Assembly: GCF_002420705.1 (NCBI RefSeq)
Contig: NZ_DIIM01000002.1
Span: forward strand, 1-64,000
Reading direction: 5' to 3'
Source of the DNA: Sphingobacterium sp. UBA5670
GTDB taxonomy: Bacteria; Bacteroidota; Bacteroidia; Sphingobacteriales; Sphingobacteriaceae
Length of the DNA: 64,000 nucleotides
Below, piece after piece: positions 27,589-37,079 of the stretch (position 1 is its first letter; every line of letters begins with the position of its first letter). The notes under the pieces are model-generated. The model saw nothing but the letters and a program-made list of their open reading frames with translations, was not told where the DNA came from and searched no databases. The position numbers were made by a program, and so were the translations under genes.

Positions 27589-28974
27589 CTATTTTAAATA
27601 AGGACTGGTAAAACCGAGTTTCTTTAGCCCCTGTTGAATTTCTGGGGCCTGCATAAATAAGTCCCAGATTTTACCTGTTCTGTAGTTTTCGATCATGACG
27701 ATGATGGGGCCCTGATCGATTGCTAGATAACGCTGAGGATACCAATTTGCCGTTTCACTGTAGGCATCATAGTAGCCATATTTACCCCAGATTTTATTTC
27801 CGAGCTGTTTGTTTAAGTATTGAGCAAACTGAACGCTTTCATGCGGAGTGTAAGGCATAGACGATAAGGCCGCTGTCGGTGATATTACACCGGGATCGTT
27901 ATCAGGATGATGTGCATCGTAGCCATTGATGGAATAGCTGGCCGTCCAGCCCCAGCCTTTAGCTGAACCATAACCTTTGTAACCTTTCGGGTTCAGATCT
28001 GCGTATGCCAAATTTATCTTGGCATGGTTGCTTGTGGCTTCCCAGTAATCAGCGTACTGATCTTTTAGCCCTTTGGGACTGAGTCCTAAATAGGAATAAT
28101 GCTCCCAAAAAAGCGGACCGACTTCACCTTCTTTGGCATTATGTTTAAGTACGAGTGGAATGTCGTATTTTTTAGCACTGCTTTTAATGGCTCCAGATCT
28201 TGCCCAACCCTCGTGATATACATTCGGTGCAATCGGAAAAGTAGGAGAGGAGGCAGCTAGGATATAGGTAATGAGACATTCATCATATCCTCTGACGGGA
28301 TGATTTTGCTGGAAGTTAAATTTTGGACTCCAATGCCAATAAATAACATTCTGTCCGTTTGTATAATGATTCCAATTGATTTCTTTCCATAGTTTATCTG
28401 CTTTTTGGGCAACCTGCTGAGCGGAATCACCTTTATCCTTTAGGTACTCCCGAATGGCAATCAGACCTTGGGCTAAGAAAGCGGTTTCAACAATGTCGCC
28501 GCCATTATCTTTTTCACTGAACGGTTTTGCTGTGCCCAGTTCTCCATCATACCAGTGGGCCCAGGCACCTTTGAATCTTTCGATTTTGCCCAGGTAATCC
28601 ATGATGTGATCCAACTTTTGAACCCCTTGTTCTTGGGTGATAAACCCGCGTTCCATGGCGACAATCATACCCATGAGCCCAAAGCCACTGCCACCTATGG
28701 TGACGACATTGCGGTCATTTTGAGGGTAGACACCATCCATATGGATGCGTTCTCTCGCTAGGCCGGAAGTAGGTTCGGCACCTTCCCAAAAATATTGAAA
28801 TGTATGCTGTTGAATATTGGTCAATAGCGAATCTTCATTGATTTTGTTGCCGTCGGTTGAATCAATTTTTGAGGGATTGTCTGGGCTACCAGTGGTCGCA
28901 TTTTGGCATGAACTGCTGAGAATAAGCGCCAGAGCTATACCGGTAAGAGCAGGATATGCTGTTCGTTTTCTCAT
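27589..28974 (-). CDS. GH144-like glycoamylase-family lipoprotein (PUL 2)
   Basis: A 461-residue lipoprotein (lipobox LILSSSC, Cys 23) of the glycoamylase-like Pfam family, which corresponds to CAZy GH144. It has the family's FQYFWEGAEPTSGLARER segment near residue 58, GGSGFGLMGM, and DECLITYILAASSPT. Characterised GH144 members are endo-beta-1,2-glucanases. It should cut linear beta-1,2-glucan to short oligosaccharides for the neighbouring GH3. It sits 78 bp downstream of SusD, beyond a strong hairpin, and 124 bp before the GH3 gene. Confidence 0.85.
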   Translation of the reverse strand: MRKRTAYPALTGIALALILSSSCQNATTGSPDNPSKIDSTDGNKINEDSLLTNIQQHTFQYFWEGAEPTSGLARERIHMDGVYPQNDRNVVTIGGSGFGLMGMIVAMERGFITQEQGVQKLDHIMDYLGKIERFKGAWAHWYDGELGTAKPFSEKDNGGDIVETAFLAQGLIAIREYLKDKGDSAQQVAQKADKLWKEINWNHYTNGQNVIYWHWSPKFNFQQNHPVRGYDECLITYILAASSPTFPIAPNVYHEGWARSGAIKSSAKKYDIPLVLKHNAKEGEVGPLFWEHYSYLGLSPKGLKDQYADYWEATSNHAKINLAYADLNPKGYKGYGSAKGWGWTASYSINGYDAHHPDNDPGVISPTAALSSMPYTPHESVQFAQYLNKQLGNKIWGKYGYYDAYSETANWYPQRYLAIDQGPIIVMIENYRTGKIWDLFMQAPEIQQGLKKLGFTSPYLK

Positions 28975-28994
28975 AGATATCTTGTTTAATTCTT

Positions 28995-29029
28995 GAAAAA
29001 ATGTTCAAACGGCCTTTGGCCGTTTGAAC
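28995..29029 (-). terminator. Intra-operon hairpin after SusD (PUL 2)
   Basis: On the minus strand a perfect 12-bp stem (GTTCAAACGGCC, 29018-29029 with 29003-29014), a 3-nt loop, then ATTTTTT form a classical terminator. It lies between SusD and the GH144 gene. It may attenuate or stabilise the transcript so that SusCD are made in excess over the enzymes. Confidence 0.8.
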
Positions 29030-29051
29030 GGAGTTATCTTTATTGATCTAA

Positions 29052-30482
29052 TTACCAACCGGTATTTTGCGTCATTTCTGGCGTTTGGATACGTTGTTTT
29101 TCAGGAATTGGGAAAAGCATCATTTTATCCTGAAAAGTTTTACCATTTGCAGCCATAGCGGTTTTTGCCTGTTTTGTACGGATCAGATCGAACCAGCGAT
29201 CGTGCTCAAATGCTAGTTCAAGGCGTCTTTCTTTCCAGATCAGTTGACGGAGCTGTGCTTGGTCTGTTGTCGTTACGTTTGCTAGTTTTACCCGTGTACG
29301 GACGGTATTCAGTGCATTGAGTGCTTCGCTGCTATTGCCAACCTCATTTGCGGCTTCGGCAAGGATAAGGTAAATTTCACCTAAACGGAGATAACGTACA
29401 TTTTTATCGCCATCTGCGGCGCCTCCATTGGCAGACGAATACGCTTTTTCATTGTACATCGGATTTTCTACACCATTGTCAATCAGACGGCCATCGTAGA
29501 GGGTATCACCTCTGAAAATAATCGTTGCATCGCGACGGATATTATCTTTTTCGGCATTGAAGGCATCCAATAAGTTTTGACTTGGAATATTGAAACCCCA
29601 GCCTAAATTGACTGCTCCACCACGAGGTGCCTGTACTTGGCTATATTGTTGAATACCGTGTGCAATGGAAGTACCACGAGCCTGCCATTCAAAGAGCGAT
29701 TCAGGGCCATTTTCTCCCGCTAAACGCCAGATTGTAGCATAATCCGGTTCGAGGCTGTATCCACCGGATGTGATAACAGCTTTCGCCATATCAGCCGCTT
29801 GTTGCCATTTGTTTTGGTATAAATATACCTTCGATAGCAGCCCTTGCGCAGCACCTTTGGTTGCCCTACCCAAATCTTTTGCTGCATAAGCAGATTTGAC
29901 AGGCAAGTTGTCAATTGCAAATTGTAAATCCGCTTCAATATAGGCGTATACTTCAGCCGCGGGTTCTCTCTTTATATAATCTCGTTCTTGAATCGGAACG
30001 TCGCCCCAGCCGCGTACAAGATAAAAGTAATTGAGGGCGCGTAAAAAACGAGCTTCAGCGATTAGTCTATTCTTATAGGTTTCATCTGTTAAACCGTACT
30101 TCTCGGTGTATTCAATCGCTCTTGTCGCGCGACCAATTGATTTGTACCAGCGTGTCCACATTGATTCAAAAGAACCGGTAGTGGAAGTATACGTTAAATT
30201 GTCTAGACTCAGTTTATCTCCACCAGCATCTGTTTCGGAGCTTCCCTTGTCGGCATTATCGGACAGCATATCCGTAATACCTATGTAGGAAAAGGAATAA
30301 TCCCAGTCGGTAAACATACCGTAAATCCCATTGACGTATTGTTCCGGCGTGTAAATTTCTTCACTATCCTCGGCTTCAACCAGTTCCTTTGACGGTACAT
30401 CCAGGAATTTATTGTCTTTACAGCTCTGCATTGCAATTCCTGCAGTGAGTAAGAGCGCTATATAGAGTTTGTTAATTTTCAT
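29052..30482 (-). CDS. SusD/RagB family nutrient-binding lipoprotein (PUL 2)
   Basis: A lipoprotein of about 476 residues with lipobox AGIAMQSC and the SusD pattern NKFLDVPSKELV just after it. The C-terminal RagB signature WKERRLELAFEHDRWFDLIRT is clear. The ATG at 30482 is preferred over an upstream TTG at 30491. It starts 20 bp after SusC on the same strand. It should bind the glycan at the surface; a beta-1,2-glucan is suggested by the downstream GH144 and GH3 genes. Confidence 0.95.
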   Translation of the reverse strand: MKINKLYIALLLTAGIAMQSCKDNKFLDVPSKELVEAEDSEEIYTPEQYVNGIYGMFTDWDYSFSYIGITDMLSDNADKGSSETDAGGDKLSLDNLTYTSTTGSFESMWTRWYKSIGRATRAIEYTEKYGLTDETYKNRLIAEARFLRALNYFYLVRGWGDVPIQERDYIKREPAAEVYAYIEADLQFAIDNLPVKSAYAAKDLGRATKGAAQGLLSKVYLYQNKWQQAADMAKAVITSGGYSLEPDYATIWRLAGENGPESLFEWQARGTSIAHGIQQYSQVQAPRGGAVNLGWGFNIPSQNLLDAFNAEKDNIRRDATIIFRGDTLYDGRLIDNGVENPMYNEKAYSSANGGAADGDKNVRYLRLGEIYLILAEAANEVGNSSEALNALNTVRTRVKLANVTTTDQAQLRQLIWKERRLELAFEHDRWFDLIRTKQAKTAMAANGKTFQDKMMLFPIPEKQRIQTPEMTQNTGW

Positions 30483-30502
30483 TGTCTTCAAAACTAAGGT
30501 GA

Positions 30503-33500
30503 TTAAAATTGCATGTTAAGCCCAAAAAGGAAATTACGTGTGGTAGGGTAGGCCGAAAGCTCAATACCAGATGTTAGATTTGGACTGCCGTCTCCTGCAA
30601 GTTCAGGAGAGAAGCCGCTATAATTCGTAAACATAAATGGATTTTGTGCTGTCACATACAGTCGCAGTTTAGACTTTGAACTATAAAGGTTATTGAAAGT
30701 ATATCCAAGTGTTATGTTGTTGATGCGGAAGTAAGCCCCCGATTCAAGAAAATAACTCGAAGCCCAATACGCTCTTTCTGCACCGGGATGTTCATTGGTC
30801 GAACCTGCACCAGTCCAGCGATTCTCAAAAGTTGATAAGGCAATATTCTCACCTGCATTGGAGCGGACGCTATTTAAACCATTATATACTTTGTTGCCAG
30901 CAACACCGTAACCCGAAACATTGAAATCGATCATTTTATAATTGACCCCAATATTGATACCGTAAGTAGAACTTGGGAGAAATGAACCGAAGAACTTTTT
31001 ATCTCTTGTATCGATTACGCCATCGCCATTTTGGTCTTTGTATTTTAGGTAACCAGGTTTAGCTGTTCCAAATGCTGGAGTATTTGCAACATCTGCAGCA
31101 TCTTGGTATACACCATTAGCTTCAAACATCCACCATCCATAGATCGGTTGTCCGACACGTAGCTGTTTGGTGATTTCGCCATTATTTAAACTTCCGCCAG
31201 TTGCGCCATCGAATGTATTGACGACTTCGGTTACCTTGTTTTTGTTGTAAGCGTAATTCAGTCCGACTGTATAGCTAAAATCTGGATTTATATTTTTATT
31301 CCAGTTCAACGCAATTTCGACACCTTGGTTCAATATTTTAGCTCCATGAGCATAATAATTCTTCTCGTCCGGTGAAGAATAGATAGGTGTTACATCTAGA
31401 ATGGTATTTGTGTTTAGCTTATGATAGTAGTCAATGGATCCCGAAAGCTGGTTGTTCAGAAACGCAAAGTCTAAGCCGGCGCCCGTCTCTCTGGTTACTT
31501 CCCAAGTCAAATTCACCGCAGGTGTGCCCTTTGCACTTCCGTAAACCATATTCTGTTCAGGACCTAGCACATAGTTGTAGTTCGAGCTCTCAGGACTTGA
31601 TAGGATTGTAGAAACATTCAATGGAATATCTTGATTTCCTAGTTTACCCCAGTTTCCACGAACTTTCAGTAAATTGATCCAGGTGGCGTCTTTCATGAAG
31701 CTTTCATTGGTCACGGTCCAGCCTAATCCAACGGAAGGGAAAGTACCCCAATATTTTCCTGTATTACGGAATACGCTTGATCCGTCACGGCGCAAGGTAG
31801 CTGTTAAGTAGTATTTACTGTCGTAATTGTATTGTAGTCGACCGAAATAGGACGCTAATGCCCTTGGTGTGTAATAGGTTTGTAAAGAGACAATACCATA
31901 ATCATTCGTGCCCTTGGCTAAGTTAATATTCCAATACTGCTCTTGTTCGGGTACGTTATAGCCAGTTTGACTATTCATGCTATTAATATCGTATTTCTCC
32001 CGGGACATCCCTACGACAGCTTCAATATGATGTTTGTCAAAACTTTTGTTGAACGTTAAGAAATTCTCGAACGACCAGCGAAATTGCTCCAGATTTTCAT
32101 ATTTTAAGCTGTTGTCGACATAATCAATTGCTTTGGGATTTGCCTCTTTTAATGCGTTGAACCTCGATTCATCCAATAATGTGTTTGCATTTAACCATTG
32201 ATCCTTCACATTATTGAAAATGCGTTGTTTTGAATAGAATTTATTCGCCCCAATACGTGAATTGATTTTTAAATAATCGGTTATTTTGAATTCTCCCTCA
32301 AAACTTCCCTGTAAACGTAGCGTATTTGTTCTTTCATTTTGACGTAAAACCTCATACACGGGATTTCCAATGGAATTGAGGTTTCCGATAGCTTGCCCTG
32401 GAGCGGCTTCAATACCTGCAACACCAGTTGTTGTATTTACACGACCAAGACCATAACGGCCATTATCAAACATAACGGGAGCAAGTGGTGATTGACGATA
32501 AGCGGTAGTGAAAGCACTGTATGGTTTCGGTGTCGCGTTTGTCAACGTAAGGTTTAAATTTTGGCTGAACTTGAGGCGATTGTTTAAAAATTTATAAACG
32601 TTGTTATTGCGTACCGTATTTCTGACAAATTTAGAACCGTCAAGAATACCATTTTCGGTATAATTGTTTGCTGATACAAAGTAATCCACTTTTTCAGTTC
32701 CCCCAGAAAGATTGACAGCATTATTGAATACGGAACCCGTACGCAATAATTCGTCATACCAGTCTGTATCATATTTTTGGTTCTCAGCCAAACGATACGA
32801 TCCATTGGTCGAGGTGAGGTATTCATTGGCAAATATTCTAAACTGATCAGCATTAGCCATTTTTACGCGATTGAGGACATTTTTTATGCCTGCAAAACTT
32901 TCGTAATTAATGTTTGTTGTTCCAGTCTTACCTTTCTTGGTTGTTACAATGATAACACCATTTGCTGCTCTTAGACCATAAATAGAAGCGGAAGATGCGT
33001 CTTTCAAAACATCCATGGACTCAATGTCCGATGGATTGATATTATTGATATCTGTTTGGGCGATACCGTCCACGATATAGAGCGGATTTCGGCCCGACAA
33101 AGCTGTTCCCAGACCTCTGACAATAACGTTGGGTGATGACCCCGGAGCATCGTTGGCAATGATATTAATACCGGCAGCTTTACCCTGTATGGATTGCATG
33201 GCCGACATTGCTGGTTGTTTTGTGATATCGGAAGATTTCAATGAACTGATCGATCCCGTTAGATCAGCTTTCTTTTGCGTACCGTAACCGATAACCACCA
33301 CCTCTTCCAATGCTTGATTTTGATTTTCTAAGAATACATTGAGTTGCGTTTGATTGCCAATGTATACGGTTTGTGTGCGATAACCTAAAAAGTTAAAGAC
33401 CAGTGAATCCGTAGGAGAGGCGTTGATTTGAAATTTCCCCGTTGCGTCGGTTTTTGTAGATACTGCTTTCCCTTTGATGCTAATGGTGACCCCAGGCATG

Positions 33501-33604
33501 GATATCATGCTTGAGCCATCTTTGACCACTCCTTGTATAGAAGTTTGTCCATAGGCAACCGAGACGACCATGGATGTCAAAAATAATGCGGATAGATTCC
33601 TCAT
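30503..33604 (-). CDS. SusC/RagA family TonB-linked outer-membrane protein (PUL 2)
   Basis: A 1,033-residue protein with signal peptide (ends AYGQ), carboxypeptidase-regulatory-like domain (about 20-100), EEVVVIGYGTQKK box, plug with RGLGTALSGRNPLYIVDG, and a barrel that ends in the usual terminal Phe (NMQF). With SusD it should import oligosaccharides. A good promoter lies just upstream, and the regulator gene precedes it by 265 bp on the same strand. Confidence 0.95.
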   Translation of the reverse strand: MRNLSALFLTSMVVSVAYGQTSIQGVVKDGSSMISMPGVTISIKGKAVSTKTDATGKFQINASPTDSLVFNFLGYRTQTVYIGNQTQLNVFLENQNQALEEVVVIGYGTQKKADLTGSISSLKSSDITKQPAMSAMQSIQGKAAGINIIANDAPGSSPNVIVRGLGTALSGRNPLYIVDGIAQTDINNINPSDIESMDVLKDASSASIYGLRAANGVIIVTTKKGKTGTTNINYESFAGIKNVLNRVKMANADQFRIFANEYLTSTNGSYRLAENQKYDTDWYDELLRTGSVFNNAVNLSGGTEKVDYFVSANNYTENGILDGSKFVRNTVRNNNVYKFLNNRLKFSQNLNLTLTNATPKPYSAFTTAYRQSPLAPVMFDNGRYGLGRVNTTTGVAGIEAAPGQAIGNLNSIGNPVYEVLRQNERTNTLRLQGSFEGEFKITDYLKINSRIGANKFYSKQRIFNNVKDQWLNANTLLDESRFNALKEANPKAIDYVDNSLKYENLEQFRWSFENFLTFNKSFDKHHIEAVVGMSREKYDINSMNSQTGYNVPEQEQYWNINLAKGTNDYGIVSLQTYYTPRALASYFGRLQYNYDSKYYLTATLRRDGSSVFRNTGKYWGTFPSVGLGWTVTNESFMKDATWINLLKVRGNWGKLGNQDIPLNVSTILSSPESSNYNYVLGPEQNMVYGSAKGTPAVNLTWEVTRETGAGLDFAFLNNQLSGSIDYYHKLNTNTILDVTPIYSSPDEKNYYAHGAKILNQGVEIALNWNKNINPDFSYTVGLNYAYNKNKVTEVVNTFDGATGGSLNNGEITKQLRVGQPIYGWWMFEANGVYQDAADVANTPAFGTAKPGYLKYKDQNGDGVIDTRDKKFFGSFLPSSTYGINIGVNYKMIDFNVSGYGVAGNKVYNGLNSVRSNAGENIALSTFENRWTGAGSTNEHPGAERAYWASSYFLESGAYFRINNITLGYTFNNLYSSKSKLRLYVTAQNPFMFTNYSGFSPELAGDGSPNLTSGIELSAYPTTRNFLFGLNMQF

Positions 33605-33654
33605 ATCGTAAATTTTTGGTGTTTGTTTAAAATGCTTTGGTTATTTCCCTGAAG

Positions 33655-33713
33655 CAAATATGTTGATGTAGTACAACTTTGCCAAAATTTAACATTTGCA
33701 CATCACTACTACA
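33655..33713 (-). promoter_or_regulatory. SusC promoter of PUL 2 with spaced inverted repeat
   Basis: On the minus strand TTG (33683-33685) and CATATTTG (33655-33662) are separated by exactly 20 bases; the first base of the -7 box deviates from T. TGTAGTA (33667-33673) lies in the spacer and its reverse complement TACTACA (33707-33713) upstream of the -33, with a related TGTAGTG at 33849-33855. These may be sites of the regulator encoded upstream. Confidence 0.45.
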
Positions 33714-33802
33714 CAAAATTTCCGCCTGCTCAAACCTATTTCGGTTTTGTGCTATTGATTTGATATATAGTTTTTTATATAGGTGTTTTTTGTGAAATAA
33801 CG

Positions 33803-33835
33803 CGAGCTTTAGTGTGTTTTATACACTAAAGCTCG
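33803..33835. other. Strong hairpin between regulator and SusC of PUL 2
   Basis: A perfect 13-bp inverted repeat, CGAGCTTTAGTGT (33803-33815) with its complement at 33823-33835, encloses 7 bases. There is no immediate T-run on the minus strand, so it may be a weak terminator of the regulator gene, an RNA structure, or an operator. Confidence 0.5.
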
Positions 33836-33869
33836 TGTGTGGTAATGATGTAGTGTTTGCAGGGAAAAT

Positions 33870-36755
33870 TTAACGTTCCATCAGGAATTCGGACAGGTTT
33901 TTGTCTGTCGGGAGGCCTAGTTTCTTGCGTAAGCGATAGCGTCTAATCTCGACACCGCGGGTACTGATATTAAGCAACGACGCGATTTCTTTGCTTGACA
34001 TATTAAGCCGTAAATAGGCACATAACTTTAGATCATTGGGGACTAGATCCGGAAATTCCTGTTTCAATTTCTTGAAGAAATTCTCATGTGATTCGTTAAA
34101 ACTTCTTTCAAAGATATGCCAGTCACGATCGTCATTATGGGCGTCATCGATGAGTTTGTTGATTTTTTTCAGTTCATCTGAACTCAGTTTGTTCCCTTCC
34201 GCATCCTTGAGCTGCTTGAGCTCGTCGTGCAGGTTGTTCAACATCTCATTCTTGTAAACAATATTGAGTGCTGCATTGGCCAATTCTTTGTTCTTTAACT
34301 GAAGCTGATCTTCCAATTGCTGGTTTTTAAGTTTGATCCAGTCTTTTTCTTTTTGTTCGTTTTCACGTTCCAGGGCAATCTTCTTTTCTTCCAGCCATTT
34401 TCGACGTATCTGGAATTGCCGTTTGCGCTCCCGCTGAAGATTAAGCTGATAAGCTACATAGATGAGCGCTAGTATAGCTACTGCATAAAATGCCTTTGCC
34501 CACCAGGAGAGGTACCATGGATAGCGAATGGTAAAGGAAAATACCTGGACTTCCGAAATCAGTCCAGTATTGTTTTTCGCTCTTATTTTAATCTGAAACT
34601 TCCCATAGGGCAGGTTCGTGAAATCTTGATAGGCAATTTCGTTCCATTCAGACCAATTGTCTGAGTAACCTTCGAGATAATATTGATATTGAAGCGGCGA
34701 GGATGAATAGTATGGGCACGAAAAACTGATTCTAAGGTTATTGTCTGAAGACGATAATTTAAAAGAAGAATCCGGAATAATGGACTGACCGGTCGTCAGG
34801 TTGACGAGTTGTGATATTTGTGGAAGTGGCAAGGTATATTTTTGTGATTTATCGGAATGGCGATAGATCGCAAATCCATCATCCAGACCAATGAGATAAT
34901 ATTGATTTTCAATGGGAAGGATGTTCTCATAATTATTCATCATTCGGTCCTGTAAGGGACTGAGCAGATTGGAATCAATGTGCAACTTGCCTTTGCTGTC
35001 AAAATCTACTTTCGCAATTTTGGTTTTTTGAATAAACCAGTAACTGTTTGTATTGATCGGAATGACCTTATTTGAATTTTTATAGCTGCCTAATGCGGTA
35101 TTTAATTCATCCGCATAACTGAATTTTTTTACAATATTGTCGAATTGAAGAAATCCGCTATCTGTCGCGAATACAATATTATTTTCTAAGGTATAAATTC
35201 CCGTAAATTGCCTCTTGGAGGCGATGCTATCCTGTTTGGAGGAAAACAAAATGTTCCCTTGCTGGAAACTTGGATCGAGTCCGAGAAGCTGTACCTGCCC
35301 CCAGTCTCCGATCCAAAAGGCATGGTTATCCTTTTGTGCCAAAAATCGGATCGGCTCCTTAATCCCTGCAAACTGTTGGACAAACCGTAAGTTTACACCA
35401 TCAAAGGTAAACTTCGATAAGCCTGTATAGTTCCCCTGGAGTATATTTTTCGTGCCGAATATAGGCTTGAAAACCCATCCGCCAGTGATCTGTGATATCT
35501 TCTCAAGTCGGCCATCAACAAGCTTAAAGGTACCATCATTATGCCCGCAGATGAGCTCATCCCCAAATATAGCCAAGGTCCAAACTTGGCCGTTTGAATT
35601 GGGAATCTGGGTGAAATTTAGTGAATTGTAATTGTTTAGTCCTTTCCATTCGCTTGAAAATAAACCCTTGTTGGTTCCAAGATAAATTTTTCCCTGATAT
35701 ATAATCGATGTATAAACGGTACCAATTTTTCCAACAAAATCAGTGTAAAATGATAGTGGAGAGTTGATTTCAATGCGGTCAATGCCATTATCCAGTCCAA
35801 CCCAGATATTTTTTTGATTGTCTTTGACCATACTGAGCACCGTGTTGTTCTGGAGCCCATTGTTTTTATTGATATGCTGAATGACCTGGCCATTTTTGTT
35901 GATGACAATAACACCGTTTTGAATGGTACCAAAGGCGTACTGTCCATCATACAGGTATATACCATTGTTTATCTGGGATTGACTTAAAAGCTGGTTTGCC
36001 GGAACCGACCAGGGTATGATCGTTCCGTCGGTTTTCATCAGATAAAGACCATTTCGTGAGGTGGCAATAAGCGACGTATTTGTATCGAAAGGCAATAGGG
36101 CAAGGACGTTTTTATCTTTCAGGACATCTTTTCCCTTTACGGGAATCAATTTACCCTGTTTAAATTCGTGCAGACCACTTGGCAACTGTTCAAAAAATAA
36201 CTTGTCGTTCAGCTGATGCGGAAATAAAAAAGGTTCTCCTTTTGCCGTTAGCTGTCTTATGGTATTGTTTTCCCAAATGTAGGATTTAGAAAAAGTATGG
36301 AAAAATACCCGCTGGCCTTCCACGATGATTTTCCATATTTCTTCATTTGGAAAATAGGTTTTATCCTGCACAAGCTTAGAGAGGCTGTGGTAGGTTAAGT
36401 TGCCAAAAGATTTGGAAGTCCAATAACCAAATTCTCCTCTCCCGCCCGTATAGATCTTCCCATCTTTACCGATCGCAACACTCCGGACTGTTGAATGATT
36501 GGGAAGCGGAAATACACGCCAGTATTGTCCGTCAAATTGCAGCAGCCCTTCGGTATTTGCGCTATAAATACGGCCATCTTTATCTACTGCCAATGACCAG
36601 TTCTGATTGCCGGCTTTATACTGGCCTTTTTTGTATTGTTTTACAAAAGGTGTTCCCGTAGGTATGATTGTCTGGCAATAGCCCCTATGCAGCAAAACAA
36701 ATAAAATGGTAAAAAACCAAAAGATATAGACGTTACTATATTTTTTTGTTGTCAT
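33870..36755 (-). CDS. Membrane-spanning one-component regulator (propeller sensor, HTH)
   Basis: About 961 residues. Order: signal or anchor segment, a periplasmic two-bladed propeller-type sensor (repeat units such as NIWVGLDNGIDRI), a Y_Y_Y domain ending about residue 745, one membrane segment (about 751-771), a long coiled coil (about 775-850), and a C-terminal LuxR-like HTH (LCAYLRLNMSSKEIASLLNI). There is no kinase or receiver domain. It therefore resembles SusR-type regulators that sense a sugar in the periplasm and bind DNA directly from the membrane. It lies upstream of the PUL 2 SusC on the same strand. An in-frame TTG at 36767 is less likely than this ATG, which has a GGGAG site in front. 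Confidence 0.87.
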   Translation of the reverse strand: MTTKKYSNVYIFWFFTILFVLLHRGYCQTIIPTGTPFVKQYKKGQYKAGNQNWSLAVDKDGRIYSANTEGLLQFDGQYWRVFPLPNHSTVRSVAIGKDGKIYTGGRGEFGYWTSKSFGNLTYHSLSKLVQDKTYFPNEEIWKIIVEGQRVFFHTFSKSYIWENNTIRQLTAKGEPFLFPHQLNDKLFFEQLPSGLHEFKQGKLIPVKGKDVLKDKNVLALLPFDTNTSLIATSRNGLYLMKTDGTIIPWSVPANQLLSQSQINNGIYLYDGQYAFGTIQNGVIVINKNGQVIQHINKNNGLQNNTVLSMVKDNQKNIWVGLDNGIDRIEINSPLSFYTDFVGKIGTVYTSIIYQGKIYLGTNKGLFSSEWKGLNNYNSLNFTQIPNSNGQVWTLAIFGDELICGHNDGTFKLVDGRLEKISQITGGWVFKPIFGTKNILQGNYTGLSKFTFDGVNLRFVQQFAGIKEPIRFLAQKDNHAFWIGDWGQVQLLGLDPSFQQGNILFSSKQDSIASKRQFTGIYTLENNIVFATDSGFLQFDNIVKKFSYADELNTALGSYKNSNKVIPINTNSYWFIQKTKIAKVDFDSKGKLHIDSNLLSPLQDRMMNNYENILPIENQYYLIGLDDGFAIYRHSDKSQKYTLPLPQISQLVNLTTGQSIIPDSSFKLSSSDNNLRISFSCPYYSSSPLQYQYYLEGYSDNWSEWNEIAYQDFTNLPYGKFQIKIRAKNNTGLISEVQVFSFTIRYPWYLSWWAKAFYAVAILALIYVAYQLNLQRERKRQFQIRRKWLEEKKIALERENEQKEKDWIKLKNQQLEDQLQLKNKELANAALNIVYKNEMLNNLHDELKQLKDAEGNKLSSDELKKINKLIDDAHNDDRDWHIFERSFNESHENFFKKLKQEFPDLVPNDLKLCAYLRLNMSSKEIASLLNISTRGVEIRRYRLRKKLGLPTDKNLSEFLMER

Positions 36756-36819
36756 CGGCTCCCTCAATTAAATTGATTTGGGCACAATATATCGATTTTA
36801 TCGCAGAATTGATAATCTT

Positions 36820-36922
36820 CCGGGCGGTAGGGGGCTCTCGCAGGTTTCTCAGATCTCCACTTTATTTTGGCGCTGAAATGTTCGTCGGCCCGACGAAAAA
36901 TCAGAAGATGCCGGGCGGTAGG
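36820..36922. promoter_or_regulatory. Palindrome and direct repeats in the divergent PUL 2/PUL 3 region
   Basis: In the 324-bp region between the minus-strand regulator and the plus-strand PUL 3 SusC, CCGGGCGGTAGG occurs at 36820-36831 and 36911-36922. Between them lies the palindrome TTCGTCGG-C-CCGACGAA (36881-36897). They are GC-rich against an AT-rich background. They look like regulator sites, but no protein can be assigned. No good TAnnTTTG promoter with a -33 was found in this region. Confidence 0.45.
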
Positions 36923-37079
36923 TTCCTGTTTTTTTTAAAATCCATTTAATCGTGCTGAAAATCAGGAATGAAGCTATTTTTTCCACCTATTTGAACAAAA
37001 ACTCCTCCTTTTGCTGTTCGCGATTTTTGATATTTGGGTTCATTTACTTCGTTAAATAACCAAATAAACCAAAATAACT

